Source: Pseudomonas sp. PICF141 (GTDB taxonomy: Bacteria; Pseudomonadota; Gammaproteobacteria; Pseudomonadales; Pseudomonadaceae). Taken from it: DNA of 61,537 bases. Positions 41,135-49,528 of the stretch are shown here, piece after piece. Where the stretch lies: contig NZ_MUNM01000016.1 of assembly GCF_002286815.1 (NCBI RefSeq), positions 1-61,537 on the forward strand, in the 5' to 3' direction. Position numbers and translations under genes: made by a program. The number at the start of each line of letters is the position of its first letter. The first letter of the stretch is position 1. Below the pieces are notes generated by a model, which made no database searches, was not told the DNA's origin, and saw only the letters and a list, made by a program, of their open reading frames with translations.

Positions 41135-41294
41135 CTTTTTGGCTCTGCAGGATGAAGGTCACGACAATCAGAATCAGCCAGAGCAAATAAGGGCGATACC
41201 AGGCGCCCGTGGCGTCGATCCACCAATCCATGATGGCCGGGGAGAACAGATAAATCCCCACTACCAGGAGCAGGACCAAGCGATAGATGTACAT
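41118..41294 (-). CDS. cbrX: Small membrane protein upstream of cbrA (CbrX)
   Basis: 58 aa, MYIYRLVLLLVVGIYLFSPA at the start, a short loop with MDWWIDATGAWYRP, then a second hydrophobic helix PYLLWLILIVVTFILQS and a charged tail KDADEL. Two transmembrane segments are predicted. Its stop lies inside the cbrA coding region, 17 bases past the cbrA ATG, so translation of cbrA is probably coupled to it. A small ORF at this place is known in Pseudomonas as cbrX, from recall. Confidence 0.88.
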   Translation of the reverse strand: MYIYRLVLLLVVGIYLFSPAIMDWWIDATGAWYRPYLLWLILIVVTFILQSQKDADEL

Positions 41295-41371
41295 CCCGGC
41301 CTCTCTTTTTTATGCGCGTGCCCGAAAACGTGCGGCGATGGTAACGGATGGGCGCGCCACTGCAAGCGGCA

Positions 41372-42268
41372 TCACTGCAATTGCGCTTCGGGCAACGTCA
41401 GTGTGCGCGGGATCAGCGCTGCATCCCAGTGGGCAATTCCCCAGTTCAGCACTTGCCGTGGCGTGGCGTCATTCAGTTCGGTCGCAGGCTTGTGCCCCAG
41501 CGCGCGCAATGCGCGCAGCAACAGTGGCGTGGCCTGATCTTCGGTCAGCGGCGGCGATCGATAGGATTTGCCGAGTTTGTGGCCGTCAGGCTGGGTAATC
41601 AGCGGGATGTGCAGGTAGCGCGGTTGCGGCAGGCCCAGCAGTTCTTGCAGATAGAGTTGGCGCGGCGTGGAATCCAGCAGATCGGCGCCGCGCACGATAT
41701 CGGTGATGCCTTGCCAGGCGTCGTCCAGCACCACTGCCAATTGATAGGCGTAAAGCCCATCGCGGCGGCGGATCACGAAATCACCCACCTCCCGTCCCAG
41801 ATGTTGACGGAACTCGCCCTGCACCCGGTCGATGAAGTGGTATTCCAGTTCCGGCACGCGCAGGCGGATCGCGGCGTTTTCGGTGCCGTGCCCCGCGTTG
41901 CGGCAGAATCCGGGATAAATGCCGTGATACGGCTCCAATTGCTTGCGTGAACAGGTACAGGCGTAGGCCAGGCCCTGATTGAACAGGCGATTGATGACTT
42001 CGTCATAGGCCGCGTGCCGGTCACTCTGTCGGACCATGTCGCCATCCCACTCGAACCCGTAGCTTTCCAGCGCCTTGAGAATCGCCGCTTGAGCGCCCGG
42101 TTCTTCGCGGGGCGGATCGAGATCTTCCATGCGCACCAACCAGCGGCCGCCGACCGAACGGGCATCAAGGTAGGAGGCCAGTGCTGCGACCAGCGAACCG
42201 AAATGCAAATGCCCGCTGGGGGTGGGGGCGAAGCGGCCGATGTAGGCAGGGGAGGCGATGGCGGTCAT
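41372..42268 (-). CDS. gluQ: Glutamyl-Q tRNA(Asp) synthetase
   Basis: 298 aa from ATG 42268 (MTAIASPAYIGRFAPTPSGH); an ATG 12 codons earlier is possible. It glutamylates queuosine at the wobble base of tRNA-Asp. The class I GluRS-like core has RFAPTPSGHLHFGSLVAALA with the HIGH-like HFGS, and KLGKSYRSPP near residue 234 as the KMSKS-like loop. CTCSRKQLEPY and C-x8-type cysteines bind zinc. It lacks the anticodon-binding C-terminal domain of full GluRS. It is downstream of dksA, the conserved order. Confidence 0.95.
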   Translation of the reverse strand: MTAIASPAYIGRFAPTPSGHLHFGSLVAALASYLDARSVGGRWLVRMEDLDPPREEPGAQAAILKALESYGFEWDGDMVRQSDRHAAYDEVINRLFNQGLAYACTCSRKQLEPYHGIYPGFCRNAGHGTENAAIRLRVPELEYHFIDRVQGEFRQHLGREVGDFVIRRRDGLYAYQLAVVLDDAWQGITDIVRGADLLDSTPRQLYLQELLGLPQPRYLHIPLITQPDGHKLGKSYRSPPLTEDQATPLLLRALRALGHKPATELNDATPRQVLNWGIAHWDAALIPRTLTLPEAQLQ

Positions 42269-42316
42269 AAGGGCGATGTCAGGCTGTTTAATCGTTTTGA
42301 GCATGGCTTGAAGCCG

Positions 42317-42387
42317 CCTTCGCGAGCAAGCTCAGCTCCTACAGGAAATTGCGTTGCCTTTGTAGGAGCGAAGCTTGCTCGCGAAGG
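42317..42387. repeat. REPIN (short loop)
   Basis: CCTTCGCGAGCAAGCTCAGC TCCTACA (42317-42343) faces TGTAGGAGCGAAGCTTGCTC GCGAAGG (42361-42387) with a short 17-base spacer. It lies between gluQ and dksA. Confidence 0.92.
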
Positions 42388-42421
42388 CAATTTCAAGACG
42401 CAACAAATCAGCAAATGTCAG

Positions 42422-42453
42422 AAACAAAAAACGGAGCGTTCGCACGCTCCGTT
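42422..42453 (-). terminator. Rho-independent terminator of dksA
   Basis: AACGGAGCGT (42430-42439) pairs with ACGCTCCGTT (42444-42453) over TCGC; on the minus strand a T-rich tail (complement of GAAACAAAAAA) follows. It is 21 bases past the dksA stop and limits read-through to gluQ. Confidence 0.93.
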
Positions 42454-42473
42454 CTTCGTTCAAGTGGCCAGGA

Positions 42474-42917
42474 TTACTTGCCGACTTGTTTTTCCTTGAT
42501 TTCCGCCAGGGTCTTGCAATCAACGCACATGTCGGCGGTAGGGCGGGCTTCCAGTCGCTTGACGCCGATTTCGACGCCACAGGATTCGCACCAACCGTAT
42601 TCTTCGTCTTCGATCAATTGCAGGGTTTTGTCGATTTTCTTGATCAACTTGCGCTCGCGATCGCGGGCGCGCAATTCGAGGCTGAATTCCTCTTCCTGGC
42701 TGGCACGATCTGCCGGGTCAGGGAAGTTGGCCGCTTCGTCTTTCATGTGATCAACAGTACGGTCGACTTCCTGCATCAAGTCCTGTTTCCACTTGTTCAG
42801 GATCTTGGTGAAGTGAGCGCGCATGGGCTTGCCCATATACTCTTCGCCCTTCACTTCTTTGTAGGGTTCGAAGCCGCTGATCGACTGGTTTTGCTGTTGC
42901 TTTGCTTGGGTGGGCAT
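42474..42917 (-). CDS. dksA: RNA polymerase-binding transcription factor DksA
   Basis: 147 aa. With ppGpp it enters the RNA polymerase secondary channel to retune rRNA and amino-acid promoters. The coiled-coil tip carries DPADRASQEEEF (around residue 75-86) with the two key aspartates. The C4 zinc finger CESCGVEIG and CVDCKTLAEIKEK (about residues 115-142) is complete, so it is the zinc-containing, not the zinc-free DksA2, form. GAGG lies 12 bases before the start. It is followed by its own terminator. Confidence 0.97.
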   Translation of the reverse strand: MPTQAKQQQNQSISGFEPYKEVKGEEYMGKPMRAHFTKILNKWKQDLMQEVDRTVDHMKDEAANFPDPADRASQEEEFSLELRARDRERKLIKKIDKTLQLIEDEEYGWCESCGVEIGVKRLEARPTADMCVDCKTLAEIKEKQVGK

Positions 42918-43251
42918 GAAATGGACCGCCTCTACTCTTGTAATCCATTGCGCAGGATTGCTCCATCACCGACACCTGCCGGCCCTGCGGCTGCAAGCGG
43001 GCGAACTTACCAGATCAAATCGGACCGCGCTACTCCCGGATGTCGAGCCCGCAGCCCGTGGCGCTTGCAAAATATTGCAAAGCCTTGCCTGGTGGCTCTG
43101 GAGACCTGATCAATTATTGATTTTAGTCAAACCTGGAGCATACGCTTGAATCGTTTGAGACCCACGTTATATGGGCTCTGACCGCTTTAGGTTCTCGCTC
43201 GTTCCCGGGCTTGGGTAGAATCGATTCTTTTCCCCGTTGTAAGGAAGGCTA
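42918..43251. other. Gene-free divergent region between dksA and the aminotransferase
   Basis: 334 bases with no convincing ORF. It holds the divergent promoters for dksA and the aminotransferase. A TAGAAT hexamer at about 43216 could be a -10 for the latter, but I see no good -35 at 17 bases, and there is no REP or large inverted repeat. Confidence 0.55.
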
Positions 43252-44424
43252 ATGGCTCTGTCCTACAGTGCGCGCAGTCGCGCCATCGAACCGTTTCACG
43301 TCATGGCCCTGCTGGCGCGGGCCAACGAGCTGCAAGCAGCCGGCCACGACGTGATTCACCTGGAAATTGGCGAGCCGGACTTCACTACCGCCGAGCCGAT
43401 CATCCAGGCTGGCCAGGCCGCGCTGGCGGCGGGGAAAACCCGTTATACCGCCGCACGCGGCATTCCCGAGCTGCGTGAAGCCCTTTCGGGCTTTTATCAG
43501 CAACGCTACGGGCTGAACATCGATCCGCAACGAATTCTCATCACGCCCGGCGGTTCAGGCGCGTTGCTGTTGGCCAGCGCCTTGCTGGTGGACCCGGGCA
43601 AGCACTGGCTGCTGGCAGACCCGGGCTACCCGTGCAACCGGCATTTCCTGCGATTGGTGGAGGGCGCGGCGCAACTGGTGCCGGTCGGCCCGGACGTGCG
43701 TTATCAACTGACTCCGGACCTGATCGCGCGTCACTGGGATCACGACAGTGTCGGCGCCTTGGTGGCATCGCCGGCCAACCCGACCGGGACCATCCTGACC
43801 CGCAACGAGTTGGCCGGGCTCTCTGCAGCGATCAAGGCCCGCCACGGCCATTTGGTGGTCGACGAGATTTACCATGGCCTGACTTACGGCACGGAGGCGG
43901 CCAGCGTGCTGGAAGTCGATGACAGCGCCTTCGTCCTTAATAGTTTTTCCAAGTATTTCGGCATGACCGGCTGGCGTCTCGGTTGGCTGGTTGCGCCGGA
44001 AGCGGCGGTCGGAGAGCTGGAGAAACTCGCCCAAAACCTCTACATCAGTGCCCCGAGCATGGCCCAGCACGCTGCATTGGCTTGCTTCGAACCGGCCACT
44101 ATCCAGATTTTCGAGGAGCGCCGCGCCGAGTTCGGCCGACGCCGTGATTTCCTGCTGCCCGCCCTGCGTGAATTGGGTTTCGGTATCGCCGTAGAGCCGG
44201 AAGGCGCGTTCTATTTGTACGCCGATATCAGCAAGTTCGGCGGCGATGCCTTCGCGTTCTGCCGGCATTTCCTCGAAACCGAGCACGTAGCGATCACGCC
44301 GGGCCTGGACTTCGGGCGTTATCAGGCGGGGCATCATGTGCGGTTTGCCTATACCCAAAGCCTTCCACGCCTGCAGGAAGCAGTCGAACGGATCGCTCGC
44401 GGCTTGCGCAGTTGGCAAGGCTGA
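43252..44424 (+). CDS. Pyridoxal phosphate-dependent aminotransferase (fold type I, AspC-like)
   Basis: 390 aa cytosolic enzyme. AAGGAAGG precedes the ATG. Substrate/PLP residues visible include [20 protein letters not shown] at the N-terminus, [16 protein letters not shown] (around residue 175), and the PLP lysine in [20 protein letters not shown] (around residue 231). The conserved C-terminal arginine in [17 protein letters not shown] is present. It resembles class I/II aspartate/tyrosine aminotransferases; the actual amino acid is not clear. Its TGA shares its A with the ATG of sfsA (TGATG), so the two are translationally coupled. Confidence 0.92.
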   Translation: MALSYSARSRAIEPFHVMALLARANELQAAGHDVIHLEIGEPDFTTAEPIIQAGQAALAAGKTRYTAARGIPELREALSGFYQQRYGLNIDPQRILITPGGSGALLLASALLVDPGKHWLLADPGYPCNRHFLRLVEGAAQLVPVGPDVRYQLTPDLIARHWDHDSVGALVASPANPTGTILTRNELAGLSAAIKARHGHLVVDEIYHGLTYGTEAASVLEVDDSAFVLNSFSKYFGMTGWRLGWLVAPEAAVGELEKLAQNLYISAPSMAQHAALACFEPATIQIFEERRAEFGRRRDFLLPALRELGFGIAVEPEGAFYLYADISKFGGDAFAFCRHFLETEHVAITPGLDFGRYQAGHHVRFAYTQSLPRLQEAVERIARGLRSWQG

Positions 44425-45137
44425 TGCGATTTCATCCTCCCCTCGAAGAAGGTCGCTTGATTCGTCGTTACAAGCGTTTTCTCGCTGATATCGAAACCGT
44501 TGGCGGCGAGTTGCTGACTATTCACTGTCCAAACACCGGTTCTATGCTTAATTGCCAGGTCGAAGGCGGGCAGGTCTGGTTCAGCCGTTCCAACGATCCC
44601 AAGCGTAAATTGCCCGGCACCTGGGAAGTCGGAGAAACCCCACAAGGGCGGTTGTTTTGCGTAAACACCGGGCGCGCCAACGGTTTGATCGAGGAGGCGT
44701 TGCGGGCCAATGTCATCACCGAACTGAACGGCTTTACCGAACTGAAGCGCGAAGTGGCCTACGGTCAGGAAAGCAGCCGCATCGATTTCTGTCTCGATTA
44801 CCCGAGCGGGCCCGCCTATGTAGAGGTCAAAAGCGTCACCTTGGGCTTCGATGGCTCGTTGGTGGCGGCATTTCCCGATGCCGTGACCCAGCGCGGGGCC
44901 AAGCATTTGCGCGAGCTGTCGCATTTGGCCCGGGACGGAATTCGTGCGGTGCAGCTGTATTGCGTGAACCTGACCGGTATCGACTCCGTACGTCCTGCTG
45001 AAGAAATCGATTCGGCCTACGCGGCGGCGTTACGCGAAGCGGTGGCGTGTGGGGTTGAAGTGCTGGCCTATGGCGTGCACTTGACCCACGAAGAGATGGT
45101 GGTCGATCGGCGCCTGGAGGTGCTGTTAAACGGTTAG
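44424..45137 (+). CDS. sfsA: DNA/RNA nuclease SfsA
   Basis: 237 aa. It belongs to the SfsA family, first described as a sugar-fermentation stimulation protein and now regarded as a nuclease-like/DNA-binding protein. Typical features are [20 protein letters not shown] at the start (OB-fold), [20 protein letters not shown], then the restriction-enzyme-like core with [20 protein letters not shown] (E-x-K) and [16 protein letters not shown]. The C-terminus ends [20 protein letters not shown]. It overlaps the aminotransferase by one base and the convergent Rieske gene by 12 bases. Confidence 0.95.
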   Translation: MRFHPPLEEGRLIRRYKRFLADIETVGGELLTIHCPNTGSMLNCQVEGGQVWFSRSNDPKRKLPGTWEVGETPQGRLFCVNTGRANGLIEEALRANVITELNGFTELKREVAYGQESSRIDFCLDYPSGPAYVEVKSVTLGFDGSLVAAFPDAVTQRGAKHLRELSHLARDGIRAVQLYCVNLTGIDSVRPAEEIDSAYAAALREAVACGVEVLAYGVHLTHEEMVVDRRLEVLLNG

Positions 45138-45443
45138 CCAGATCCCTTGCGCGTCTTCGAGGCAGGGGATGGTGGTCAGGGATTGCCCGGCGCACGGGCC
45201 AGCAACGCATTCGCCGTCTTCGATCAGAAACAGCGCGCCATGGGTGGCGCACTGGATCAGGCTGTTGCTGGGGTCGAGAAACTGGTCGGGCTTCCATTCC
45301 AGTTCGACGCCCCGGTGCGGGCAGCGATTTTCATACACATACACCCGGCCGCCCCGGCGCACGGCCAGGAGTTTCTGACCGTCGACGTCGAAACCGCGAC
45401 TGCTGGCATCAGCCAATTCGGCGCCAGCGCAAAGAAACTTCAT
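45126..45443 (-). CDS. Rieske [2Fe-2S] domain protein
   Basis: 105 aa from ATG 45443; GAGG lies 7 bases upstream. The cluster ligands are C-P-H in [13 protein letters not shown] and C-A-T-H in [19 protein letters not shown], the standard CxH-x17-CxxH arrangement. It is a small soluble ferredoxin-like Rieske protein of the type that serves oxygenases as electron donor, but no partner oxygenase is in the window. It is convergent with sfsA (12-base overlap) and divergent from the heme ABC permease gene. Confidence 0.93.
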   Translation of the reverse strand: MKFLCAGAELADASSRGFDVDGQKLLAVRRGGRVYVYENRCPHRGVELEWKPDQFLDPSNSLIQCATHGALFLIEDGECVAGPCAGQSLTTIPCLEDAQGIWLTV

Positions 45444-45487
45444 GTCTATCCTCAAGTCTCGCCGCTCGTGACCGGAGAGGTCCGAAC

Positions 45488-45515
45488 TTGACGTTCAAAT
45501 GCAAGCAACTATCAA
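45488..45515 (+). promoter_or_regulatory. Candidate sigma-70 promoter of the hmuUV-chaN operon
   Basis: TTGACG (45488-45493) and TATCAA (45510-45515) are separated by 16 bases. It is about 114 bases before the permease start. I do not see a clear Fur box here, although heme operons usually have one, so iron control of this unit is unproven. Confidence 0.4.
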
Positions 45516-45628
45516 ATGGCCGCTCACCCACAGGGCGATTGCCGGATGCCGAGGATACTTGGCCTGTTCTCTCGATGCCCGGCAAAACTTTCAAGGAAGC
45601 TGTTTATGCGTCTGAGTACGACCGGCCA

Positions 45629-46666
45629 ATGACTCTTCTGGTTAAACCCCGTGCATTATTCATCGGCCTGAGCCTGCTGTGTTTGCTGGCGATCTGGTTG
45701 TCGCTGGCGTTGGGGCCGGTGAGTTTGCCGTTATCCGACACGTTATGCGCGGCGTTGCGGCTGCTGGGTTTACCCATCGCGCCCGACGGGTTGGAGCAGG
45801 CCGAGCTGATCCTGGGACAGATTCGCTTGCCACGAACCTTGCTGGGCCTGGCGGTGGGCGGCGTTTTGGCGTTGTCTGGGGTGGCAATGCAGGGCCTGTT
45901 TCGTAACCCTCTGGCCGATCCGGGATTGGTGGGTGTCTCCAGCGGCGCGGCTTTGGGTGCAGCCATCGCGATTGTCAGCAGCTCGGTGTTCGGCGGTCTG
46001 CCTGAATCCTTCGGGCCTTACCTGTTATCGGTGTGCGCGTTTCTCGGTGGGCTGGGTGTAACGGCGCTGGTCTATCGACTGGGGCGGCGCAATGGCCAGA
46101 CCAACGTCGCCACCATGCTGCTGGCCGGTATTGCATTGACTGCACTGGCCGGTTCGGCGGTCGGGTTGTTCACCTACCTGGCGGATGACGCGACCCTGCG
46201 CACGTTGACGTTCTGGAACCTGGGCAGCCTTAACGGCGCCAGTTATTCACGACTTTGGCCATTGCTGCTGGTGAGCATCGGTGTGGCGCTGTGGCTGCCG
46301 CGACGGGCCAAGGCCTTGAATGCATTGTTACTGGGGGAGTCAGAGGCCGGTCACTTGGGTATTGATGTCGAAAGGCTTAAGCGCGAACTGGTGTTCTGCA
46401 CGGCACTGGGCGTCGGTGCGGCGGTCGCGGCAGCGGGGATGATCGGCTTCGTCGGTCTGGTGGTACCGCATCTGGTGCGACTGCTGGCTGGCCCTGATCA
46501 TCGGGTGCTGTTGCCGGCGTCTCTTTTGGCGGGGGGCAGTTTATTGTTGTTCGCAGATCTCGTGGCGCGGCTGGCCCTGGCGCCGGCCGAGTTGCCGATC
46601 GGGATTGTCACGGCCCTCATAGGGGCTCCGTTCTTTCTGTATTTACTGCTCAGAGGGCGTGCCTGA
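45629..46666 (+). CDS. hmuU: FecCD-type ABC permease (heme-type, HmuU/PhuU)
   Basis: 345 aa from ATG 45629 ([20 protein letters not shown]). The ATG overlaps the TGA of a short upstream ORF (ATGA). Ten hydrophobic segments with [40 protein letters not shown] are hallmarks of the BtuC/FecCD family; the C-terminal [20 protein letters not shown] contacts the ATPase. By context with a HmuV-type ATPase and a ChaN lipoprotein the ligand is probably heme. No periplasmic binding protein, receptor or HmuS gene is adjacent. It is the first complete gene of this operon. Confidence 0.9.
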   Translation: MTLLVKPRALFIGLSLLCLLAIWLSLALGPVSLPLSDTLCAALRLLGLPIAPDGLEQAELILGQIRLPRTLLGLAVGGVLALSGVAMQGLFRNPLADPGLVGVSSGAALGAAIAIVSSSVFGGLPESFGPYLLSVCAFLGGLGVTALVYRLGRRNGQTNVATMLLAGIALTALAGSAVGLFTYLADDATLRTLTFWNLGSLNGASYSRLWPLLLVSIGVALWLPRRAKALNALLLGESEAGHLGIDVERLKRELVFCTALGVGAAVAAAGMIGFVGLVVPHLVRLLAGPDHRVLLPASLLAGGSLLLFADLVARLALAPAELPIGIVTALIGAPFFLYLLLRGRA

Positions 46667-47433
46667 TGTTGCGCACGCAAAATCTGCAAATCCGGCGCGG
46701 TCGAAAGATTGTCCTTACGGGCATCACCCTTGAACTCAAACCGGGCACAGTCCTCGGTGTGCTCGGGCCCAACGGTGCCGGCAAAAGCACGTTGCTCGGC
46801 GCCCTGTGCGGTGAATTGCAGGCGGACCACGGCAGTGTCTGGCTCGATGAACGCGAACTGAGTCATTGGACCGGGGCGCAGCGAGCCCGGCGTTTGGCGG
46901 TGTTGCCGCAAGTGTCGACCCTGGACTTTGCCTTTCGCGTCGAAGAAGTGGTCGGCATGGGGCGCCTGCCTTATCAAAGCGGCCGGCTGCGGGATGACGA
47001 AATTGTCGCCGCCGCGCTGCACGCGGCCGATGCGCGGCACCTGAGTGGACGCAGTTATCTGGCGCTGTCTGGCGGTGAGCGTCAGCGGGTACACCTGGCA
47101 CGCGTCCTGGCGCAGCTCTGGCCGGGGGAGGCGGGGCAAACGTTGTTGCTCGATGAACCGACATCGATGCTCGACCCGTTGCATCAACACACTACTCTGC
47201 AAGCGGTACGCGAATTCGCCGACCGTGGCGCCGCGGTGCTGGTGATCCTGCATGATCTGAATCTGGCGGCACGTTATTGTGATCGTCTGTTGTTGCTCGA
47301 GGGTGGGCGCCCCGTGGCGCTGGATACGCCGGAGCAGGTGCTGCGCCCAGAGCCGCTCAAGGCCGTGTTCGGGCTGGAAGTACTGGTACAACCGCACCCG
47401 GAGCGTGGGCATCCGCTGATCATCGCCCGCTGA
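46666..47433 (+). CDS. hmuV: Heme ABC transporter ATP-binding protein (HmuV/PhuV)
   Basis: 255 aa. Walker [18 protein letters not shown] (around residue 28-44), signature motif [20 protein letters not shown] (about 126), Walker [21 protein letters not shown] (about 150) and switch His [20 protein letters not shown] are all intact. It drives substrate import through the FecCD permease. Its ATG overlaps the permease TGA by one base (TGATG). The C-terminal extension [18 protein letters not shown] is as in HmuV proteins. Confidence 0.93.
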   Translation: MLRTQNLQIRRGRKIVLTGITLELKPGTVLGVLGPNGAGKSTLLGALCGELQADHGSVWLDERELSHWTGAQRARRLAVLPQVSTLDFAFRVEEVVGMGRLPYQSGRLRDDEIVAAALHAADARHLSGRSYLALSGGERQRVHLARVLAQLWPGEAGQTLLLDEPTSMLDPLHQHTTLQAVREFADRGAAVLVILHDLNLAARYCDRLLLLEGGRPVALDTPEQVLRPEPLKAVFGLEVLVQPHPERGHPLIIAR

Positions 47434-47454
47434 ACATTTCATTGAGGTGAGAAC

Positions 47455-48321
47455 ATGCGTGTGATGGTGATTCTGGCTGTGCTGATATTGAGTGCCTGCC
47501 AACATGGGCCGGTGCCGCCGCCACCCGTCAGCGGCGAAATCCTGGAGTTGCGCAGCGGTAAAAGCCTGACGGCGCATGAGCTGCTTGCACGGTTAGCCAA
47601 GCCTTCGCGGTTGATTGTCGGCGAGCAGCATGACAATCGTGATCACCATCAAGTGCAACTGTGGTTGTTACAGACGCTGAGTGAGCAGCGACCCCAAGGC
47701 AGTTTGCTGCTGGAAATGCTCACGCCGGATCAACAAGGGCGCGTCGATCACATCAAGCATTCTTCACCGCTACCCGCTGACTTGCCCAATGCGCTGGCCT
47801 GGCAACCGGGGTGGGACTGGAATCTCTATGGGCCGATCGTCGGCTTTGCCCTGACTCAACCGTACCCGTTGCTGGCGGCCAATCTGGATACGCTTGAAGT
47901 CCGTAATGTCTATGCCAAACCCCCGGTATTGAGTGGTTCGCTTTCCAACGCGCCGATGGTCAAGGATAAGTTGCTGGCGCAGATCAACGATTCCCATTGC
48001 GGCCTGCTGCCTGCATCGCAAATGCCCGCGATGTTGGCGGTCCAGCAGCAACGTGACCGGCGGATGGCCGGGCGACTACTGGCTGCACCAGCGCCTTCAT
48101 TGCTATTGGCCGGCGCCTATCACGCGCGTAAGGATGTCGGGGTGCCAATCCATGTGCAGGATTTGGGTGAGCCTGAAGCGCCGATGGTGTTGATGCTGGC
48201 GGAGCAGGGCGCCGAGGTCACGCCGGCCATGGCCGATTACGTCTGGTATACGCCTGCCATGCCACCTCAGGATTACTGCGCGCAAATGCGCAAACAGTTT
48301 GGCAAGCAGGCAGGGCAGTAA
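47455..48321 (+). CDS. ChaN family heme-binding lipoprotein (PhuW-like)
   Basis: 288 aa; GAGGTGAG precedes the ATG. A lipoprotein signal peptide with lipobox LSAC (MRVMVILAVLILSACQHG) predicts outer- or inner-membrane anchoring. ChaN/DUF399 proteins bind heme cofacially between two monomers. The family blocks GEQHDNRDHHQVQLWLLQTL, LANLDTLEVRNVY-type middle region and LLLAGAYHARKDVGVPIHVQ are visible. It ends the heme-type operon and is convergent with the PrrF sRNA (stop at 48321, sRNA terminator at 48343). Confidence 0.9.
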   Translation: MRVMVILAVLILSACQHGPVPPPPVSGEILELRSGKSLTAHELLARLAKPSRLIVGEQHDNRDHHQVQLWLLQTLSEQRPQGSLLLEMLTPDQQGRVDHIKHSSPLPADLPNALAWQPGWDWNLYGPIVGFALTQPYPLLAANLDTLEVRNVYAKPPVLSGSLSNAPMVKDKLLAQINDSHCGLLPASQMPAMLAVQQQRDRRMAGRLLAAPAPSLLLAGAYHARKDVGVPIHVQDLGEPEAPMVLMLAEQGAEVTPAMADYVWYTPAMPPQDYCAQMRKQFGKQAGQ

Positions 48322-48342
48322 ACCGGCGAGTTTTCCACAGGC

Positions 48343-48456
48343 AAAAAAAGACCCGGCAAGAGCCGGGTCAAATAACCGTGATTAGCCTGATGAGGAGATA
48401 ATCTGAGAGTCCGAACCAAGGGCTTTTCAGAATATCGACCAGTCTCGCGACCAGTT
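48343..48456 (-). ncRNA. prrF: PrrF-type iron-responsive small RNA
   Basis: A strong minus-strand promoter, TTGACA (48485-48490) and TATGAT (48463-48468) with a 16-base spacer, overlaps a Fur box. The predicted RNA starts AACTGGTCGCGAG near 48456, opening with a GNRA-capped stem, contains the core GATTATCTCCTCATCAGGC, an anti-ribosome-binding-site-like stretch, and ends with GACCCGGC-TCTT-GCCGGGTC followed by seven T (terminator 48343-48369). PrrF RNAs repress iron-storage and Fe-enzyme mRNAs under iron limitation. In P. aeruginosa the tandem prrF genes are also next to phuW. Only one copy is present here. About 114 nt. Confidence 0.88.
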
Positions 48457-48462
48457 GTGGTA

Positions 48463-48490
48463 ATCATAGCGATTCTCATTACCATGTCAA
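48463..48490 (-). promoter_or_regulatory. prrF promoter with Fur box
   Basis: The -35 TTGACA and -10 TATGAT on the minus strand enclose a Fur-box match, GGTAATGAGAATCGCTATG (48465-48483). It resembles the consensus GATAATGATAATCATTATC at about 14 of 19 positions. The operator overlaps the -10 and spacer, so Fe-Fur would block transcription. Confidence 0.85.
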
Positions 48491-48586
48491 TCGCTGATTT
48501 TTGGTTTTCTTTGACCTCACCCGTTCCCTTGGGTGAAAGGCTTGCAATCATTGGTTTTCAGGCTGCGTGCAAACGTAATGATCCAT

Positions 48587-48859
48587 TCAAATCTTGTGGC
48601 GTGACGAAATGGCGTCCAGCTGTTTGTTCAAAGCTTCCTTGCGTTCGGCGGGAATGTCGTTCCAGTGAACATCCATCAGTGCGCCTTCGATCGCATACAA
48701 CAACACCTTGGAAGCCCGAAAACCGCGCGTGCGCACGGCTCGATAAGCATCTACAGCTCCCAGCCGACGCAAGTCCGATGCACTGTGGATGCCCACGGCA
48801 TGCAGCCATTGCGCCGACGTCTTGCCAAGATTTTTCAGGTGTTGCAGTTCATCATTCAT
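48587..48859 (-). CDS. TfoX/Sxy C-terminal domain protein
   Basis: 90 aa from ATG 48859, with AAGGAGG just upstream; a TTG one codon earlier is an alternative. It carries the helical TfoX C-terminal motif LKNLGKTSAQWLHAVGIHSA with SDLRRLGAVDAYRAVRTRGF, a helix-hairpin-helix-like fold. The N-terminal half of full TfoX (a competence regulator) is missing, as in the small Pseudomonas homologs. Function unknown, possibly nucleic-acid binding. Confidence 0.88.
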   Translation of the reverse strand: MNDELQHLKNLGKTSAQWLHAVGIHSASDLRRLGAVDAYRAVRTRGFRASKVLLYAIEGALMDVHWNDIPAERKEALNKQLDAISSRHKI

Positions 48860-49036
48860 CAAGCCTCCTTGCGACAGCCGAACGGTGCGTGGGCGAGCCT
48901 CTCAGCAGTGTAGCCATCAGTAGGAAAAGCGTGATTGTTTGGTCGGTTTCGGCGCAAATGCTTCTAAGACGCGGGCTCTGGAAGTGGCGGGTAAAGGCTG
49001 CGAGTGCGCTCGGAAAGACGTGAATTTCGGGGGGGT

Positions 49037-49080
49037 AAAAAAATACAAGTCCAACGCAAGGCAGGGGCGCCGGACTTGTC
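49037..49080 (-). terminator. Rho-independent terminator of the pentapeptide gene
   Basis: ACAAGTCC (49045-49052) pairs with GGACTTGT (49072-49079); on the minus strand ATTTTTTTA follows. The inner sequence adds GCGC/GCGC-type pairs. It lies 13 bases beyond the stop of the pentapeptide gene. Confidence 0.85.
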
Positions 49081-49092
49081 AGGGCGTCGCTT

Positions 49093-49437
49093 TTAGCGAG
49101 TGCGATAACGCAGGCGCGTACCGAAATTCATCGACATCAGAATTTCATCGGCACTCAGTTCCGGCGGAAAGTAGGCGCCGGAGATCTGCGCGTGGGCCAG
49201 GCTCGCCCCTTCAAGGGAAGCGTTGCGAAAATCGATGCCGCGCAAGTCGGCGGAACGGAAATAGGCATCGGTGAAATCGATGCCGTCGGCGTTCAGTTCA
49301 CGCAGATCGAGACCACGGAAGTCGCCACCGACCATGTCGATAGGTCCGCCCGAGGGCCGTTCGTTGTTAAAGCCTGTGATGTCGTCTTTGTGCAGCAAGG
49401 CATAAAGCGGGGTGTCGAGAAGTTTCGGCTGGCTCAT
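49093..49437 (-). CDS. Pentapeptide repeat-containing protein
   Basis: 114 aa. AGGTGATG precedes the ATG. From about residue 38 the sequence follows A(D/N)LXX pentapeptide periodicity: GDFRGLDLRELNADGIDFTD and AYFRSADLRGIDFRNASLEG ASLAHAQISGAYF. This forms a short right-handed quadrilateral beta-helix of roughly three coils, flanked by N- and C-terminal extensions. Function unknown; it is not long enough for the gyrase-inhibiting Qnr type. It is monocistronic, ending at its own terminator. Confidence 0.92.
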   Translation of the reverse strand: MSQPKLLDTPLYALLHKDDITGFNNERPSGGPIDMVGGDFRGLDLRELNADGIDFTDAYFRSADLRGIDFRNASLEGASLAHAQISGAYFPPELSADEILMSMNFGTRLRYRTR

Positions 49438-49528
49438 GTCGCATCACCTGATGGTTTTATGACGCCAGTATAGTGCCACTATTTGACAGCCGTGAAGCCG
49501 GTGAGGGCTTCACGGTTGAATTAGTTTC

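Noticed and set aside
48273..48551. 92-aa minus-strand ORF across PrrF
   Set aside because: The sequence has the promoter, Fur box and terminator of a small RNA, and the frame has no ribosome-binding site or recognisable domain.
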